Shown piece after piece: positions 33,790-43,804 of a stretch of DNA of 64,000 nt (the first letter of the stretch is position 1; the number at the start of each line of letters is the position of its first letter). The DNA is taken from NCBI GenBank assembly GCA_966212235.1, contig CBIHPP010000010.1, forward strand, positions 124,001-188,000. Reading direction: 5' to 3'. The notes under the pieces were generated by a model. That model was not told the DNA's origin and ran no database searches. It saw only the letters and a list, made by a program, of their open reading frames with translations. The position numbers and the translations under genes were made by a program. Source of the DNA: Niastella sp966212235 (lineage in GTDB: Bacteria > Bacteroidota > Bacteroidia > Chitinophagales > Chitinophagaceae).

Positions 33790-34863
33790 TCAATTCGGAA
33801 GGAAATCTGAATGAAACTGCAATGAGAAAATGTGCTGATTGCCGGTAAATGCATAACGGATGTTCCAGTTATACCGGTTACAGATCTGTTTTACCAATGC
33901 CAGGCCGAGACCGGTTCCCGGCTGTTGAGAGGAAGCGGTGGCAAACCGTTTGAATAACTGCGCTGATTGCAGTGGTTGCATACCTGGATTGGAAATGACC
34001 AGGCTGTTGGTGGAAAGATCAATTGATACCACGCTGCCGGCTGCACTATGACGAATGGCATTTATAATTAAATTATTGAATAAAATTTCAACCAATATCG
34101 GGTTGCCTGCTATTTCAATACCTGGTTGTATATCCGTTTTTAGATCAATTTGTTTGCCGGCCGAAACGGTTGCAAACTGGGGGATCATGGTGATTAAAAG
34201 ATCCGAGATATTGATCGATTCCTTTTCCATGAACTGACTGTTCTCTATTTTAGTCAGTAATAAAAGGTTTTTCTTGATCCGGCTTGCCCGGGCCAGGGCT
34301 TTCAACGCATCTTCAATGATGTTGTATTGTTCGGTGGTCAATGACTGGCTTTGCAATAATAATTCGAGTTTGGATTGTATGATCGCAAGCGGTGTCTGCA
34401 ATTCATGCGACGCATTATCGGCAAATTCTTTTTGCTGGTTAAATGCCGCCATATTGCCGGCGATGAGTTTGTGAAGGCTTTGGTTCAATTCTGCAAACTC
34501 TGCAATATCTGATTTGTCGAAATCGATCGTACTGTTTTTATTCAGGTCGAAGTCTTTAATCTTTGCCAGGCTTTTGTAAAAAGGCTTCCACAGCCGGCCC
34601 GATATGCGCCGGTTCAACAAAATAAAACCGCCCAATAACAGCGCAAAGAATACCACCGTTAACAACGTTACTGCGCCAATGATTATAAATCTGTCTTCCC
34701 GGTCATCTTCGGGTGTCAATATAATGTGATGTTCATCCAGTTCGTATTTCCACAGTATATTTATGGCCAGGTAATACACCGGTATGCTGACGGCCAGTAC
34801 CAGACCGGCATACAGCATGAATATTTTCATTGACCGGTTGAGTAGATTGTTCATATATCCCAT
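33790..34863 (-). CDS. Sensor histidine kinase
   Basis: A 357-residue membrane kinase. Two transmembrane helices lie at about 13-37 and 59-83, enclosing a very short periplasmic loop rich in His, Asp and Glu (ELDEHHIILTPEDDREDR), which might sense metal ions or pH; this is a guess. HisKA is centred on FADNASHELQTPLAII with His153, and the HATPase domain has NNLIINAIRH and GTGLGLALVKQI. Its start overlaps the response-regulator gene by 13 bp, as expected for a translationally coupled pair. Confidence 0.93.
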   Translation of the reverse strand: MGYMNNLLNRSMKIFMLYAGLVLAVSIPVYYLAINILWKYELDEHHIILTPEDDREDRFIIIGAVTLLTVVFFALLLGGFILLNRRISGRLWKPFYKSLAKIKDFDLNKNSTIDFDKSDIAEFAELNQSLHKLIAGNMAAFNQQKEFADNASHELQTPLAIIQSKLELLLQSQSLTTEQYNIIEDALKALARASRIKKNLLLLTKIENSQFMEKESINISDLLITMIPQFATVSAGKQIDLKTDIQPGIEIAGNPILVEILFNNLIINAIRHSAAGSVVSIDLSTNSLVISNPGMQPLQSAQLFKRFATASSQQPGTGLGLALVKQICNRYNWNIRYAFTGNQHIFSLQFHSDFLPN

Positions 34864-35525
34864 TTGTATCCGGTTCCGTACAATGTTTTCAAATAATTAC
34901 CGTATCCTGCTTCCGTCAGTTTTTTCTTCAGGTTTTTAATATGCGCGTAAACAAAATCATAATTATCAAACATATCGGCAATATCTCCTGAAATGTGTTG
35001 GGCCAAAGCGCTTTTAGCGATCACCCGGTTCTTATTACTGATGAAATAAAGCAGCAGATCGAATTCCTTCCGGGTAAGTGCAATCTCATGGTCATTCACC
35101 CGTACCGTTTTGGCCAGCAGATCGATGCGGATCTCATTTTGTTCAAGAATATTCGCATTGCCAAAATGTTTGCGGCGAATGACAGAATAAATGCGAGCCG
35201 CCAGTTCTGACAAATGAAAGGGTTTGGTCAGGTAATCATCGGCGCCTATCTGTAATCCGGTTATCTTATCGTCCAGGGAGTTTTTGGCAGAAATAATAAT
35301 AACACCGGCTTGTTTATTGTCAGCTTTCAATTCTTGTAGAATTTTCATCCCATCTCCGCCCGGTAGCATGAGGTCAAGCAGAATACAGTCATAATCGTAG
35401 ACCTCAATTTTCTCCCGCGCGTTGGTAAATGTAGTGGCATATTCACACAAATACTGTTCACCAGCCAGGTAAGCGCCGATACTGTCAGCCAGTTCCTGTT
35501 CATCTTCTATAATTAGGATCTTCAT
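34851..35525 (-). CDS. OmpR-family response regulator
   Basis: A 224-residue regulator. The receiver domain (1-115) has the acidic pocket EDE near residues 7-9, phospho-acceptor Asp51 (CILLDLMLPGGDG) and Lys in YLTKPFH. The winged-helix output domain (about 128-222) carries ALTRKEFDLLLYFISNK and YAHIKNLKKKL. It is first in the pair with the sensor kinase, and the outer-membrane receptor gene further downstream is a possible target. Confidence 0.94.
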   Translation of the reverse strand: MKILIIEDEQELADSIGAYLAGEQYLCEYATTFTNAREKIEVYDYDCILLDLMLPGGDGMKILQELKADNKQAGVIIISAKNSLDDKITGLQIGADDYLTKPFHLSELAARIYSVIRRKHFGNANILEQNEIRIDLLAKTVRVNDHEIALTRKEFDLLLYFISNKNRVIAKSALAQHISGDIADMFDNYDFVYAHIKNLKKKLTEAGYGNYLKTLYGTGYKWDI

Positions 35526-35574
35526 GCGCCAACATATAGAGGGTTTTTGAATACATTTTGAAGCAATTTAATCT

Positions 35575-35610
35575 AAAAAGGGGTACCACGTCTCGAAGAC
35601 GTAGCACCCC
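35575..35610 (-). terminator. Rho-independent terminator of the GH2 operon
   Basis: GGGGT-acc-ACGTCT, loop CGA, AGACGT-agc-ACCCC, with five A on the left that read as T leftward. It lies 28 bp after the GH2 stop codon. Confidence 0.75.
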
Positions 35611-35637
35611 TGGTATCTATTGTAGGCAGCAATAACC

Positions 35638-38367
35638 CTACCAACTCCTGATCACCGTCTGCGTAGTGGTAAGTCCATTTGATTTGGCGGTTATTGTAAT
35701 GGCGCCTGGCGTGCCTGCTTTTGCGCGAACAATGACCAGCGCAAGGCCCATAAATACATTTCTTTTTTTAGAGGGGAAGGGTACCAGGTCGGCTGCATTG
35801 CCATTATCCGTAGCTACAATTTCACCCGGACCAGCGATTTCAAATGTTATTTCATGGCCGGCCGTTGGTACGGGTATTCCGTTGTTGTCTGTCACACGCA
35901 GGGTGATAAATGATAAATCGTTTCCGTTTGCTTTAATGCGGTTCCTGTCGGCTGTCAACTGCAGTTTTGCCGCATTGCCTGCTGTTCTCACGGTATCGGT
36001 CGCCCATTTTTTACCGTTCTTATACGTCACTACATGCAATACACCGGGTTTATAAACAACACTATCCCAGCGGAACCGGTATTCGTAGGGTGCTTTCTTT
36101 TTTCTACCCAATGATTCATCATTCAAAAACAGTTCCGCTTCGTCGCCGGTAGTAAAGACATGTACGGGGGTCATTTTTCCAATACGGTCGGGCCAGGTCC
36201 AATGTGGTAGCAAGTGCGCCATTGGTAAATCGGGGCGCCAGCGGGACTGATATAAATAAAAGCGATCTTTTTTAAATCCGGCCAGGTCTATTATACCTGA
36301 ATAGGAGCTGCGGGCGGTATAGTAGGGGGTAGGTTCGCCCAGGTAATCCCAACCCGACCATACAAATTCTCCAGCTACATACGAATGCTTATCCTGCGAT
36401 GCAAATACCTTATCGGCCGATGCGCCAAAAGCAGCTGTATACAATTCATAGGCGCTAACATATTTATTTTTGGGATCGCCGCCGGTACTATCACTCACCG
36501 GCGCGCTGAAGCCATTGTATACCGGAAACACGTAAGTGCCCCGGGAACTGAGCGCAGACGCGGTTTCACTGCTTACGATCATTTTGCCAGGAAACTTTTT
36601 ATGAAAGGCAGGATATAAGGGCGATGTTCTGATGCCTTTCAGGTGTGCATAGGCGGGTGCGTCCCGTATTCCTTCACCCTGGTAATTCAAACTCAAAAGG
36701 TCCATCTGCTGCGGAAAAGGCATGTCGGGTTTGGCATAATTCATAGAGGCGGTGGCTGGCCGGGTACTGTCTTCTTCACGTACAATATCGTACAGTTTTT
36801 TGGCCACGGCCGCGCCGGAATCGCCTGTATATTGTTCGCCCACTTCATTACCAAAACTCCAGGCTATGATGGAAGGATGGTTTCTGTCTCTCCTGATAAA
36901 AGACCGCGTATCCGGTTCATGCCAATCGGGAAAGATGAGATGAAAATCATGCGGCGTCTTTTTTCTTTCCCAGCTATCAAAGATCTCATCAATGACCAGG
37001 AAGCCCATTTTATCTGTCAGTTCAAGCAATTCAGGCGCCGGCGGATTATGCGCCAGGCGAATGGCATTGCAACCCATTTCCCGAAGTAATTCCAATTGTC
37101 TTTCCGCTGCTCTTGTATTAAAGGCAGCGCCTAAGGCGCCCAGATCATGGTGCTGGTTAACACCTTGCATGCGTATAGGCTTCCCATTAACCCGCAATCC
37201 TTTTTCAGCATCAAATTGCAGGGAACGGATGCCGAATCGAGTTTCATATTCATCGATGGATTTGTTGTTGGCATACAACCGGGTAACGGCCACATACCGG
37301 TTGGGTTTTTGTAAAGGCGTAGGCCCCCATAACATAGGATTTTTTATAGTAACCGAATTCTCCAGCTTTTGTTTTTTTCCTGGTGGTATAGCGACTGATG
37401 ACCGGGAAAAGCTGGCTACATTTATTCCCGTTCTTTCTCCTCGTTCATTTACAGTGTACACTTCTGTAACAATGTCAATATTTTTATCGGCGGTTGATTT
37501 GTTTTCAATTTCTAGGGCCAGATCAACCGTGGCTGATGAAGTGGATACATTTTTCGTTCGAATAAACGTTCCCCATTGGGCCACATGCACCGGGTTCACT
37601 TTGGTTAACCATACATTCCGGTACAGACCGCCGCCGGGATACCAGCGGGCTGAATTGGCCGGATTATCCATTCTTATCGCTAATTGATTATCGTTGCCGG
37701 GTTTTAAATAAGGAGTAAGATCAAGCCGAAATGAATTATAACCATATGGCCAGCCGCCTACGAGGTTTCCATTTAACCAAACCATTGCATAGGACATGGC
37801 GCCATCTATATCGAGGTATATGACCTTTCCTGCATCAGCAGTTGTAATGTTCAGTTTCCGGCGGTACCAGGCAACACCGGGACTGGGCAAACGGCCCATG
37901 CCGCCACCTACCGGCGCAGGATCACCTTCATAGAAAGGTCCTTTAATGGCCCAGTCATGCGGCAAACGAACAGCTTCCCAGGCTGCATCATTGAAATTAT
38001 TTTGTACGAATGAAAAATCACTGCCGGGGTTACCTGCAGGCCGTTGATGCTGTTTTGCCGGGTCTTTGATAAAATCATTGGCCGTGGGTAGTATCCATTT
38101 TTTTAATCCATTGGCTTCGGCAGCCACCATTACGGCTTCAGTGGGTTTTGAATCTGCTACTACATTATCATTCCGGTCTGTCACTTCCGGACGGATATCA
38201 TAGATCAGTTTATCGGGCGTGGAAGTATATTTCATAAACATCCAGCCATCGTTTATAGAGATACGTTCCCTGGTTGTTGATACTTTATCCTGACTTTTAC
38301 CTTCCGGGACCAGGCATAGATTCATTAAAACGAATAAACCGGCTATCCTTACTGACATACAATTCAT
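35638..38367 (-). CDS. Glycoside hydrolase family 2 enzyme (beta-galactosidase-like)
   Basis: A 909-residue secreted enzyme with a signal peptide (to about residue 25). The N-terminal sugar-binding jelly roll is at about 110-260 (VRLPHDWAIKGPF, GGMGRLPSPGVAWYRR, YGYNSFRLDLTPYL), the Ig-like domain at about 270-380 and the TIM barrel at about 385-690. The catalytic acid/base is Glu508 in WSFGNEVGEQ and the nucleophile is Glu601 in VSSETASA. C-terminal DUF4982-like and further Ig-like domains follow. It is the last gene of a SusC-SusD operon read leftward, so it probably acts on an oligosaccharide held at the surface. The exact linkage and sugar are not decided by sequence; beta-galactosidase or beta-glucuronidase activity is possible. 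Confidence 0.93.
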   Translation of the reverse strand: MNCMSVRIAGLFVLMNLCLVPEGKSQDKVSTTRERISINDGWMFMKYTSTPDKLIYDIRPEVTDRNDNVVADSKPTEAVMVAAEANGLKKWILPTANDFIKDPAKQHQRPAGNPGSDFSFVQNNFNDAAWEAVRLPHDWAIKGPFYEGDPAPVGGGMGRLPSPGVAWYRRKLNITTADAGKVIYLDIDGAMSYAMVWLNGNLVGGWPYGYNSFRLDLTPYLKPGNDNQLAIRMDNPANSARWYPGGGLYRNVWLTKVNPVHVAQWGTFIRTKNVSTSSATVDLALEIENKSTADKNIDIVTEVYTVNERGERTGINVASFSRSSVAIPPGKKQKLENSVTIKNPMLWGPTPLQKPNRYVAVTRLYANNKSIDEYETRFGIRSLQFDAEKGLRVNGKPIRMQGVNQHHDLGALGAAFNTRAAERQLELLREMGCNAIRLAHNPPAPELLELTDKMGFLVIDEIFDSWERKKTPHDFHLIFPDWHEPDTRSFIRRDRNHPSIIAWSFGNEVGEQYTGDSGAAVAKKLYDIVREEDSTRPATASMNYAKPDMPFPQQMDLLSLNYQGEGIRDAPAYAHLKGIRTSPLYPAFHKKFPGKMIVSSETASALSSRGTYVFPVYNGFSAPVSDSTGGDPKNKYVSAYELYTAAFGASADKVFASQDKHSYVAGEFVWSGWDYLGEPTPYYTARSSYSGIIDLAGFKKDRFYLYQSRWRPDLPMAHLLPHWTWPDRIGKMTPVHVFTTGDEAELFLNDESLGRKKKAPYEYRFRWDSVVYKPGVLHVVTYKNGKKWATDTVRTAGNAAKLQLTADRNRIKANGNDLSFITLRVTDNNGIPVPTAGHEITFEIAGPGEIVATDNGNAADLVPFPSKKRNVFMGLALVIVRAKAGTPGAITITAKSNGLTTTQTVIRSW

Positions 38368-38429
38368 TTAAATTCCAAATAGCAAAAAACAAATCACAAA
38401 TGAAAACCGGAAAACCATATTGGGTTTTC

Positions 38430-38495
38430 TTTGGTTCTTGCGATTTGTTTTTTGGAGCTTTATTTGGTTCTTGTTATTTGTATTTTGGTGCTTCT
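38430..38495. repeat. Two 33-bp direct repeats between SusD and GH2 genes
   Basis: Units 38430-38462 and 38463-38495 share TTTGGTTCTTG, ATTTGT and TTTTGG-GCTT. The minus-strand reading AACAAGAACCAAA recalls the CAAGAAACAAGAACCAAAA run upstream of the protease gene (56568-56590). Such spacers seem common inside Bacteroidota operons. Confidence 0.55.
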
Positions 38496-40200
38496 AATTA
38501 TATCCTGGATTTTGCTCCAGCACTGCTTTATTGTTCTTTTCAATTTCCGGGAATGGTATCGGCCACAGGTTGTAATTGTCTTTCATCTGCACGCCATAGA
38601 ATGGATTGCACTTTTTGGTCCTTTCAACCCATTTGCCCAAACGCATCAGGGTCAGCATTCTTTTTTCTTCAATGCCCAATTCCCGCATCCTTTCATCAAG
38701 AATATAGTCAATATTAACTTTAGCTGGTAATACATCCGTGGCGCTTGACCGGCTTCTTACTTTATTGAGATCTGCAGCTGCCAGAGCGAGGTTATTCAAT
38801 CCAACATAAGCCTCGGCCCTCAGTAAATAGGTTTCTGCCAACCGTATCAGGTATTGATCAATATACGTTCCGCCTGCGCCGGCTTTTACCAGGTACTTTT
38901 GTACGGGATCAGTACTGTTGGGATTTGCATATAATGACGTTGGATAATCATATGGCTGGGTGGCTTTTGACTGGTAAGGATAAAATGCCCGGTCGTGTTT
39001 ACCTTTTACAATAGCACCGCCAACACCGGTTGCGTTAGCGGGCGGATTGATGGTAGAAATGGTTTGGCCATAAAGGGGACTGCTGGGATTGTTGGATGTA
39101 AAAATTCTTACAAAGTTATTATTGGCATTCCTGATATCATTATTGAAATCGCTTTGCCAAACCGTATCGCTGAACCAGTAGGATGGAGCCAGGAATCCAA
39201 CACCACGGCCCCCAGTATAATCGCCCATGGGCCAGTTGAATACTGCTGTGCCGCCTACTTTGAAATCGCGAAACAGGGGGGCATGAACGCGTTCAGCGCC
39301 ATAAACGCCGAATTGCGATCCGCCGGTGGTACTACCACCGCCACCTGGTACGTCTGTTTCTATCTGTATTACCCAAATGGCCTCTTTGTTTCCGGCTGAC
39401 TTTCTGTTTTGATTGCCACGTTGAAACATATCCCAATACACATCGCCGGGGGTAACCGTTCTGCGGGTACCGAACCGCGTTGTCATTAATCCCATAGCCG
39501 GATTATTGATGACCAGGGTAGCTGCATTGACTGCATTCTGATAATCCTTGACGGTATTATATACTTCGGCCAACACATGGTTTGCTGCCACGTTGGAAAT
39601 TTCGCCATCTTTCACGGCTGCTATATCCGGCAAATTGGCTGCTGCAAATTTCAGGTCATTGATTGCCTGCGTATATACTTCGGGTCTGGTAGCCCGTACG
39701 AAATCTGCTTTTAATGTGGTAATTTCCTCCAATATCAGGGGAACGCCGCCATACAAATGAGCCAGCGCCCGGTAAGCAAACCCTCTGAAGAATTTTGCTT
39801 TTGCTTCAACCAGGGTTTGTTGTGCAGCGGTTAAATTGGAAGTAGGGAGCCGGCTGATGATCGTATTCGCTTCTGAAATGATCTTGTAATGCGGCGCCCA
39901 CGCAAAGTTCGTGATGCCTGTTGGGGCAATATCACCCGCCATGTTAGGCGTGGTTACCGTAATATCCCAGTAAGCATCCGTTCTATACATGTACCAGAAG
40001 GGATTGAAGTCATTGAGCGTATAATAATGACTTCTTACCAGACCATATAAATTATTCATCGAAGCATTGAAATCGGCCTCGGTCTTGAATGCAGTACCGG
40101 TCGTTAAGAACGATTCAGGCGTCTCATCCAGAAAGCTTTTCTTGCATGACAAGCCTCCGGCTACAAGAGCTGCCAGTAATATATATATGTATCGTTTCAT
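38494..40200 (-). CDS. SusD/RagB-family surface lipoprotein
   Basis: A 568-residue lipoprotein. The start at 40200 is chosen since MKRYIYILLAALVAGGLSC gives a proper signal and lipobox; a longer frame would add 16 residues in front. Mature protein begins KKSFLDETPESF. Typical SusD segments are AKAKFFRGFAYRALAHLYGGVPL and LAETYLLRAEAYVGLNNL, then LDERMRELGIEEKRMLTLMRLGKW. It pairs with the SusC gene 28 bp upstream. Confidence 0.95.
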   Translation of the reverse strand: MKRYIYILLAALVAGGLSCKKSFLDETPESFLTTGTAFKTEADFNASMNNLYGLVRSHYYTLNDFNPFWYMYRTDAYWDITVTTPNMAGDIAPTGITNFAWAPHYKIISEANTIISRLPTSNLTAAQQTLVEAKAKFFRGFAYRALAHLYGGVPLILEEITTLKADFVRATRPEVYTQAINDLKFAAANLPDIAAVKDGEISNVAANHVLAEVYNTVKDYQNAVNAATLVINNPAMGLMTTRFGTRRTVTPGDVYWDMFQRGNQNRKSAGNKEAIWVIQIETDVPGGGGSTTGGSQFGVYGAERVHAPLFRDFKVGGTAVFNWPMGDYTGGRGVGFLAPSYWFSDTVWQSDFNNDIRNANNNFVRIFTSNNPSSPLYGQTISTINPPANATGVGGAIVKGKHDRAFYPYQSKATQPYDYPTSLYANPNSTDPVQKYLVKAGAGGTYIDQYLIRLAETYLLRAEAYVGLNNLALAAADLNKVRSRSSATDVLPAKVNIDYILDERMRELGIEEKRMLTLMRLGKWVERTKKCNPFYGVQMKDNYNLWPIPFPEIEKNNKAVLEQNPGYN

Positions 40201-40228
40201 GTTATTATTTTTATCCGTAATGAATTGG

Positions 40229-43200
40229 CTAATAAGTAATATGTACACCCACGGTAAATGCTTTCATAACCGGCCGTCCGGTATTTGATAAACCCACGGG
40301 ATTATTCGTGGAAACATCAAGCACTTCCGGGTCCCAGCCTTCCCAGTCGGTCCAGGTAGCTAAATTCTTTCCGCTTACATATACGCTGATTGCCTCGAAT
40401 TTTACTTTTTTGATCAGGTTCGTCAAGTTGTAAGAAAGAGACACATCCTGCAGCCTGATAAAGCTTCTTTTCTGCCACATGTTGGGTTCAATTTTGGCGC
40501 GTGAGCCAGAGATATTACGGGGATATTTGCCCGAAGGATTGGCTGGTGACCAGTAATTGATCGCAGACAGTTCATTCACCCGAATGCCATTATCGTCACG
40601 GAAGAACGAGGGGTTGTTATTACCCAGATAACCGTCTTTGCCGCCCTGAATGGAGTTTATGAAAAATGAAAATGAGAATGCTTTATAAGAGACGCTGTTA
40701 TAGAAACTGAATTGGTAGGCGGGTTCTTTACGGCCCAGGAACACCCTGTCTAATTCAGGGGTGATTTGACCATCTTTGTTTCCCTGATCTACTATACGCA
40801 CAGAGCCTATAGGGAAACCGGGCAGCCTGGTATCTGCTACCTGGTAAATACCATCTAATTGATAATCGTATATGGCATTACGTGATTTGCCGATAAAAAT
40901 GCCACTTGAGATCAGGTCATCTTCCACCCCGTCTTTATTGGCATCTGTTCCGGTAATCGTAATGATCTTGTTTTTGTTGGTCCACACATTCAACGTGGCG
41001 GTCCAGTTAAGATCTTTTTGATCGAGTATTTTATAGGAGATCATAGCTTCCAGTCCGGTGTTACGCAATTCGCCAATGTTGGTTTGAATGGTGCTGAAGC
41101 CGGTGATCTCTGGTATGGATATGCTATAAAGCAGGTCGGTGGTTTTGTTAAAGTAGGCATCGAGGTTTCCACTCAGTCGGTTATTGAGCAAATTGAAATC
41201 CACCCCCACATTAAATCCCCTGGTTTTTTCCCATTTCAGATCGGGATTACCGAGGGCGGCTACCTGCTGGCCAATGACGGTGCCGGAGGCGTCGCCGAAA
41301 ACATAGGCCGCATTTGTATTTACCCGTGCGATAGAAAGAAAACGGGGCGTTTGGTTTCCGCTCAATCCATATCCTGCCCTGAGTTTAAGGTAATTAACCA
41401 TGCTTACATTTTTCATGAAATCTTCGCTTGAAATGATCCAGCCTACAGCGGCAGTAGGGAAGTAAGCATATTTATAGTTGGCGGCGAACCCGGAAAAACC
41501 ATCGCGGCGCACAGTGGCTGTAAACAAATATTTATCATTGAACTTATAGTTCACTCTTGCCATCTGGTAGTTCAATCTTTCGCGCCATGCATCGGAGGTG
41601 TCATTGAGGTTAGTACCTACGCCCAGGTTATTATAACTGAGGGTCAGCCGGTCGAACCCGGTTGCTCTTGCAAAGGTGGAGTTGTATTTTCTTTCAATGG
41701 CGCCATATAGCAAGGTGGCGGAGATGTCGTGTTTTCCAAAGTTTTTTGTATAGCTAAGAATGTTGTCAAATGTATAATCGTAATAATCGCTATACGCTTT
41801 GAACGCCTCACCCGTTAATCCGGCGCCATAAATACTGGAGAGAAAGCGCTGATCGGCCCTGTAATTATTACCAAAGTTCATCCGGTAATTCAGCCCTTTC
41901 AGGAAGGGGAAATCGATATCGGTATAAACGTTGGCGAATAAGAAATTATGCCTTTCGCGATCATCTACATAATAGGTGACAAAAGGATTCGGCTCGAGTG
42001 TATTCGTAGGGAACGGGATCAGTTTGCCGGCAGAATCATAAGGCACCTGCAGCGGCGACCAGCGTAAGATGCTGCCCAGCGATGGCTCGGCGCCATCCTG
42101 GTTTACAAAAGAGCCGGAAGATATTAAGCCGACCTTAAACCAGCTCAGTGGTTTTGTTTCTATATTGGCGCGAATGGATTTTCTTTTGAAAATATCATTG
42201 ATCACAAAACCTTTCTGATCGGTGAGGCCTCCTGATATCAGGTAGGTGACCCGGTCGCTGCCCCCCGAAATACTAAGGGAGTTTTCAAAGATCTGTCCGG
42301 TTTTAGTGGATGCATCAAACCAGTTAAAATCATTAGGTAATATCTGGTTATTGGCCGTACGCATGGTAGCGTCTACGAAATTGGCAAGATTAAAAGCAGG
42401 GTTGGGTGTTGTATAGTCGGGCGCCATATAAGCCTGGGTATAATAAGCCTCGCGGATATTCGCCAGGTATTCTTCCCGGTTCCTTGGCCGCAGATCGCCA
42501 TCTGTAGGGCGTTGGCTACTGTAGGAGCTGGAAAAAGCGATCCGGGGCTTTGAACCGATGCGACCTTTTCTGGTCGTAATAAGTATTACCCCATTGGCGG
42601 CTTGCGCTCCATATACAGCCGTGGAGCTGGCATCTTTCAATACATCTATAGAGGAAATATCATCAGGGTTTATCGACGCTAAAGAGCCTGTATATTGAAT
42701 ACCGTCAAGGATGATCAGCACATTTTGGCTGCCACTCAGGGTGTTTTGTCCACGTACGGAAATAGGCGGTGTACCGCCTGCATAGGTCGATATGCCCACG
42801 TTCAGGCCAGGTACAGTACCCTGTAACATCTGTCCCACGTTTGTATTAGGTGCGTTCGCCTGTTGTTCCAGGTTAACACTGGCCACGGAACCGGTCAGGT
42901 CTTTTTTACGCCGGGTTCCATAACCTACCACCACCACTTCATCAAAACTCTGGGTGGCTGTTTGCAGTTGAACATTCAACTCGGCGGCATCGCCCACAGT
43001 CAATTCTTTCTCTGTAAATCCTACGTTGGTGATAACAAGCACGGCTCCTTTGGAAGCCAGTATGCTGAATTCACCTTTAGGATTGGTGGATGTAGCAATG
43101 GTAGTTCCTTTTACGGCAACAGTAGCACCCACTACGGGCCCTCCTGATTCGGAAGTAATACGTCCGCGCACCGTTTTATCCTGCGCCAATGCCGGTAATG

Positions 43201-43309
43201 GCAACTGCAGGAAGGATGCAGCAAATAACATAATAAACAACAACCGGCCGGCGCTGCTCCGATAGCGACCGGGTCTTGTTTTTTGTTTTGATAACGTTGG
43301 CATAAGCAT
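40229..43309 (-). CDS. SusC/RagA-family TonB-dependent receptor
   Basis: A 1026-residue receptor with a signal peptide ending near ALAQ (about residue 43), a carboxypeptidase-like domain at about 47-120 (VRGRITSESGGPVVGATVAVKG), a TonB-box-like FDEVVVVGYGT, a plug at about 130-245 (QNVLIILDGIQY, LKDASSTAVYGAQAANGVILITT) and a barrel to the end. It has no STN domain, so unlike the receptor at 8577 it is not expected to signal through FecR. It heads the SusC-SusD-GH2 operon. A LacI-type operator at 43602 lies 293 bp upstream. Confidence 0.95.
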   Translation of the reverse strand: MLMPTLSKQKTRPGRYRSSAGRLLFIMLFAASFLQLPLPALAQDKTVRGRITSESGGPVVGATVAVKGTTIATSTNPKGEFSILASKGAVLVITNVGFTEKELTVGDAAELNVQLQTATQSFDEVVVVGYGTRRKKDLTGSVASVNLEQQANAPNTNVGQMLQGTVPGLNVGISTYAGGTPPISVRGQNTLSGSQNVLIILDGIQYTGSLASINPDDISSIDVLKDASSTAVYGAQAANGVILITTRKGRIGSKPRIAFSSSYSSQRPTDGDLRPRNREEYLANIREAYYTQAYMAPDYTTPNPAFNLANFVDATMRTANNQILPNDFNWFDASTKTGQIFENSLSISGGSDRVTYLISGGLTDQKGFVINDIFKRKSIRANIETKPLSWFKVGLISSGSFVNQDGAEPSLGSILRWSPLQVPYDSAGKLIPFPTNTLEPNPFVTYYVDDRERHNFLFANVYTDIDFPFLKGLNYRMNFGNNYRADQRFLSSIYGAGLTGEAFKAYSDYYDYTFDNILSYTKNFGKHDISATLLYGAIERKYNSTFARATGFDRLTLSYNNLGVGTNLNDTSDAWRERLNYQMARVNYKFNDKYLFTATVRRDGFSGFAANYKYAYFPTAAVGWIISSEDFMKNVSMVNYLKLRAGYGLSGNQTPRFLSIARVNTNAAYVFGDASGTVIGQQVAALGNPDLKWEKTRGFNVGVDFNLLNNRLSGNLDAYFNKTTDLLYSISIPEITGFSTIQTNIGELRNTGLEAMISYKILDQKDLNWTATLNVWTNKNKIITITGTDANKDGVEDDLISSGIFIGKSRNAIYDYQLDGIYQVADTRLPGFPIGSVRIVDQGNKDGQITPELDRVFLGRKEPAYQFSFYNSVSYKAFSFSFFINSIQGGKDGYLGNNNPSFFRDDNGIRVNELSAINYWSPANPSGKYPRNISGSRAKIEPNMWQKRSFIRLQDVSLSYNLTNLIKKVKFEAISVYVSGKNLATWTDWEGWDPEVLDVSTNNPVGLSNTGRPVMKAFTVGVHITY

Positions 43310-43601
43310 AGTTTGATTTTATGGCGTTACTAAATGATTTCGTTGAATGGGGGAGATGGGCAATGCCACCATTGGCAGGCAGCCATACGCGTATAAATAC
43401 AGCCGGGTAAAGAAAAAAAACGCTGGTAAACGGAAGAAACTCCGGGGGAGCTGGCTATAATAGATTTGATATAGCCATGCAATGGCAAATGAAAGAAGAT
43501 CCGCACGTTTCATATAGCAGTTCGTTTACATAGTATTCAATCGGTTGCAATCGGGCCAAAAGAAGTACTATTTGAATACGAATGTATGTAAATTTTGAAA
43601 T

Positions 43602-43619
43602 AATGTAACCGATTACATT
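43602..43619. promoter_or_regulatory. LacI/GalR-type operator AATGTAACCGATTACATT
   Basis: A perfect inverted repeat AATGTAA-CCGA-TTACATT with the central CG that LacI-family proteins recognise (TGTAANCGNTTACA). It is well placed to regulate the SusC-SusD-GH2 operon. No LacI-family gene is in the window. Confidence 0.65.
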
Positions 43620-43804
43620 CCTTTTAATTTATTTTTTTCTGTAGGTGGCAGTTTGTGCGGCCTTTAAAAACGGGCAAAAGTTGTTTTAAGGTCTAAAAAT
43701 GACCTAATTCTATGAATAATAAGGTAATATATGTAAGGTTGTTTTCCGGCAGGGAGGAAGGATGGTGAGATGTAAGCGATTGCAATAATTGTGTCAAAAA
43801 TTCA

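Noticed and set aside
36992..37687. Antisense frame (231 codons) within the GH2 gene
   Set aside because: The GH2 catalytic domain on the other strand explains the sequence.
43319..43513. 64-codon minus-strand frame in the SusC leader
   Set aside because: Hydrophobic and aromatic text typical of an AT-rich non-coding strand; it lies in the untranslated leader without similarity to known leader peptides.
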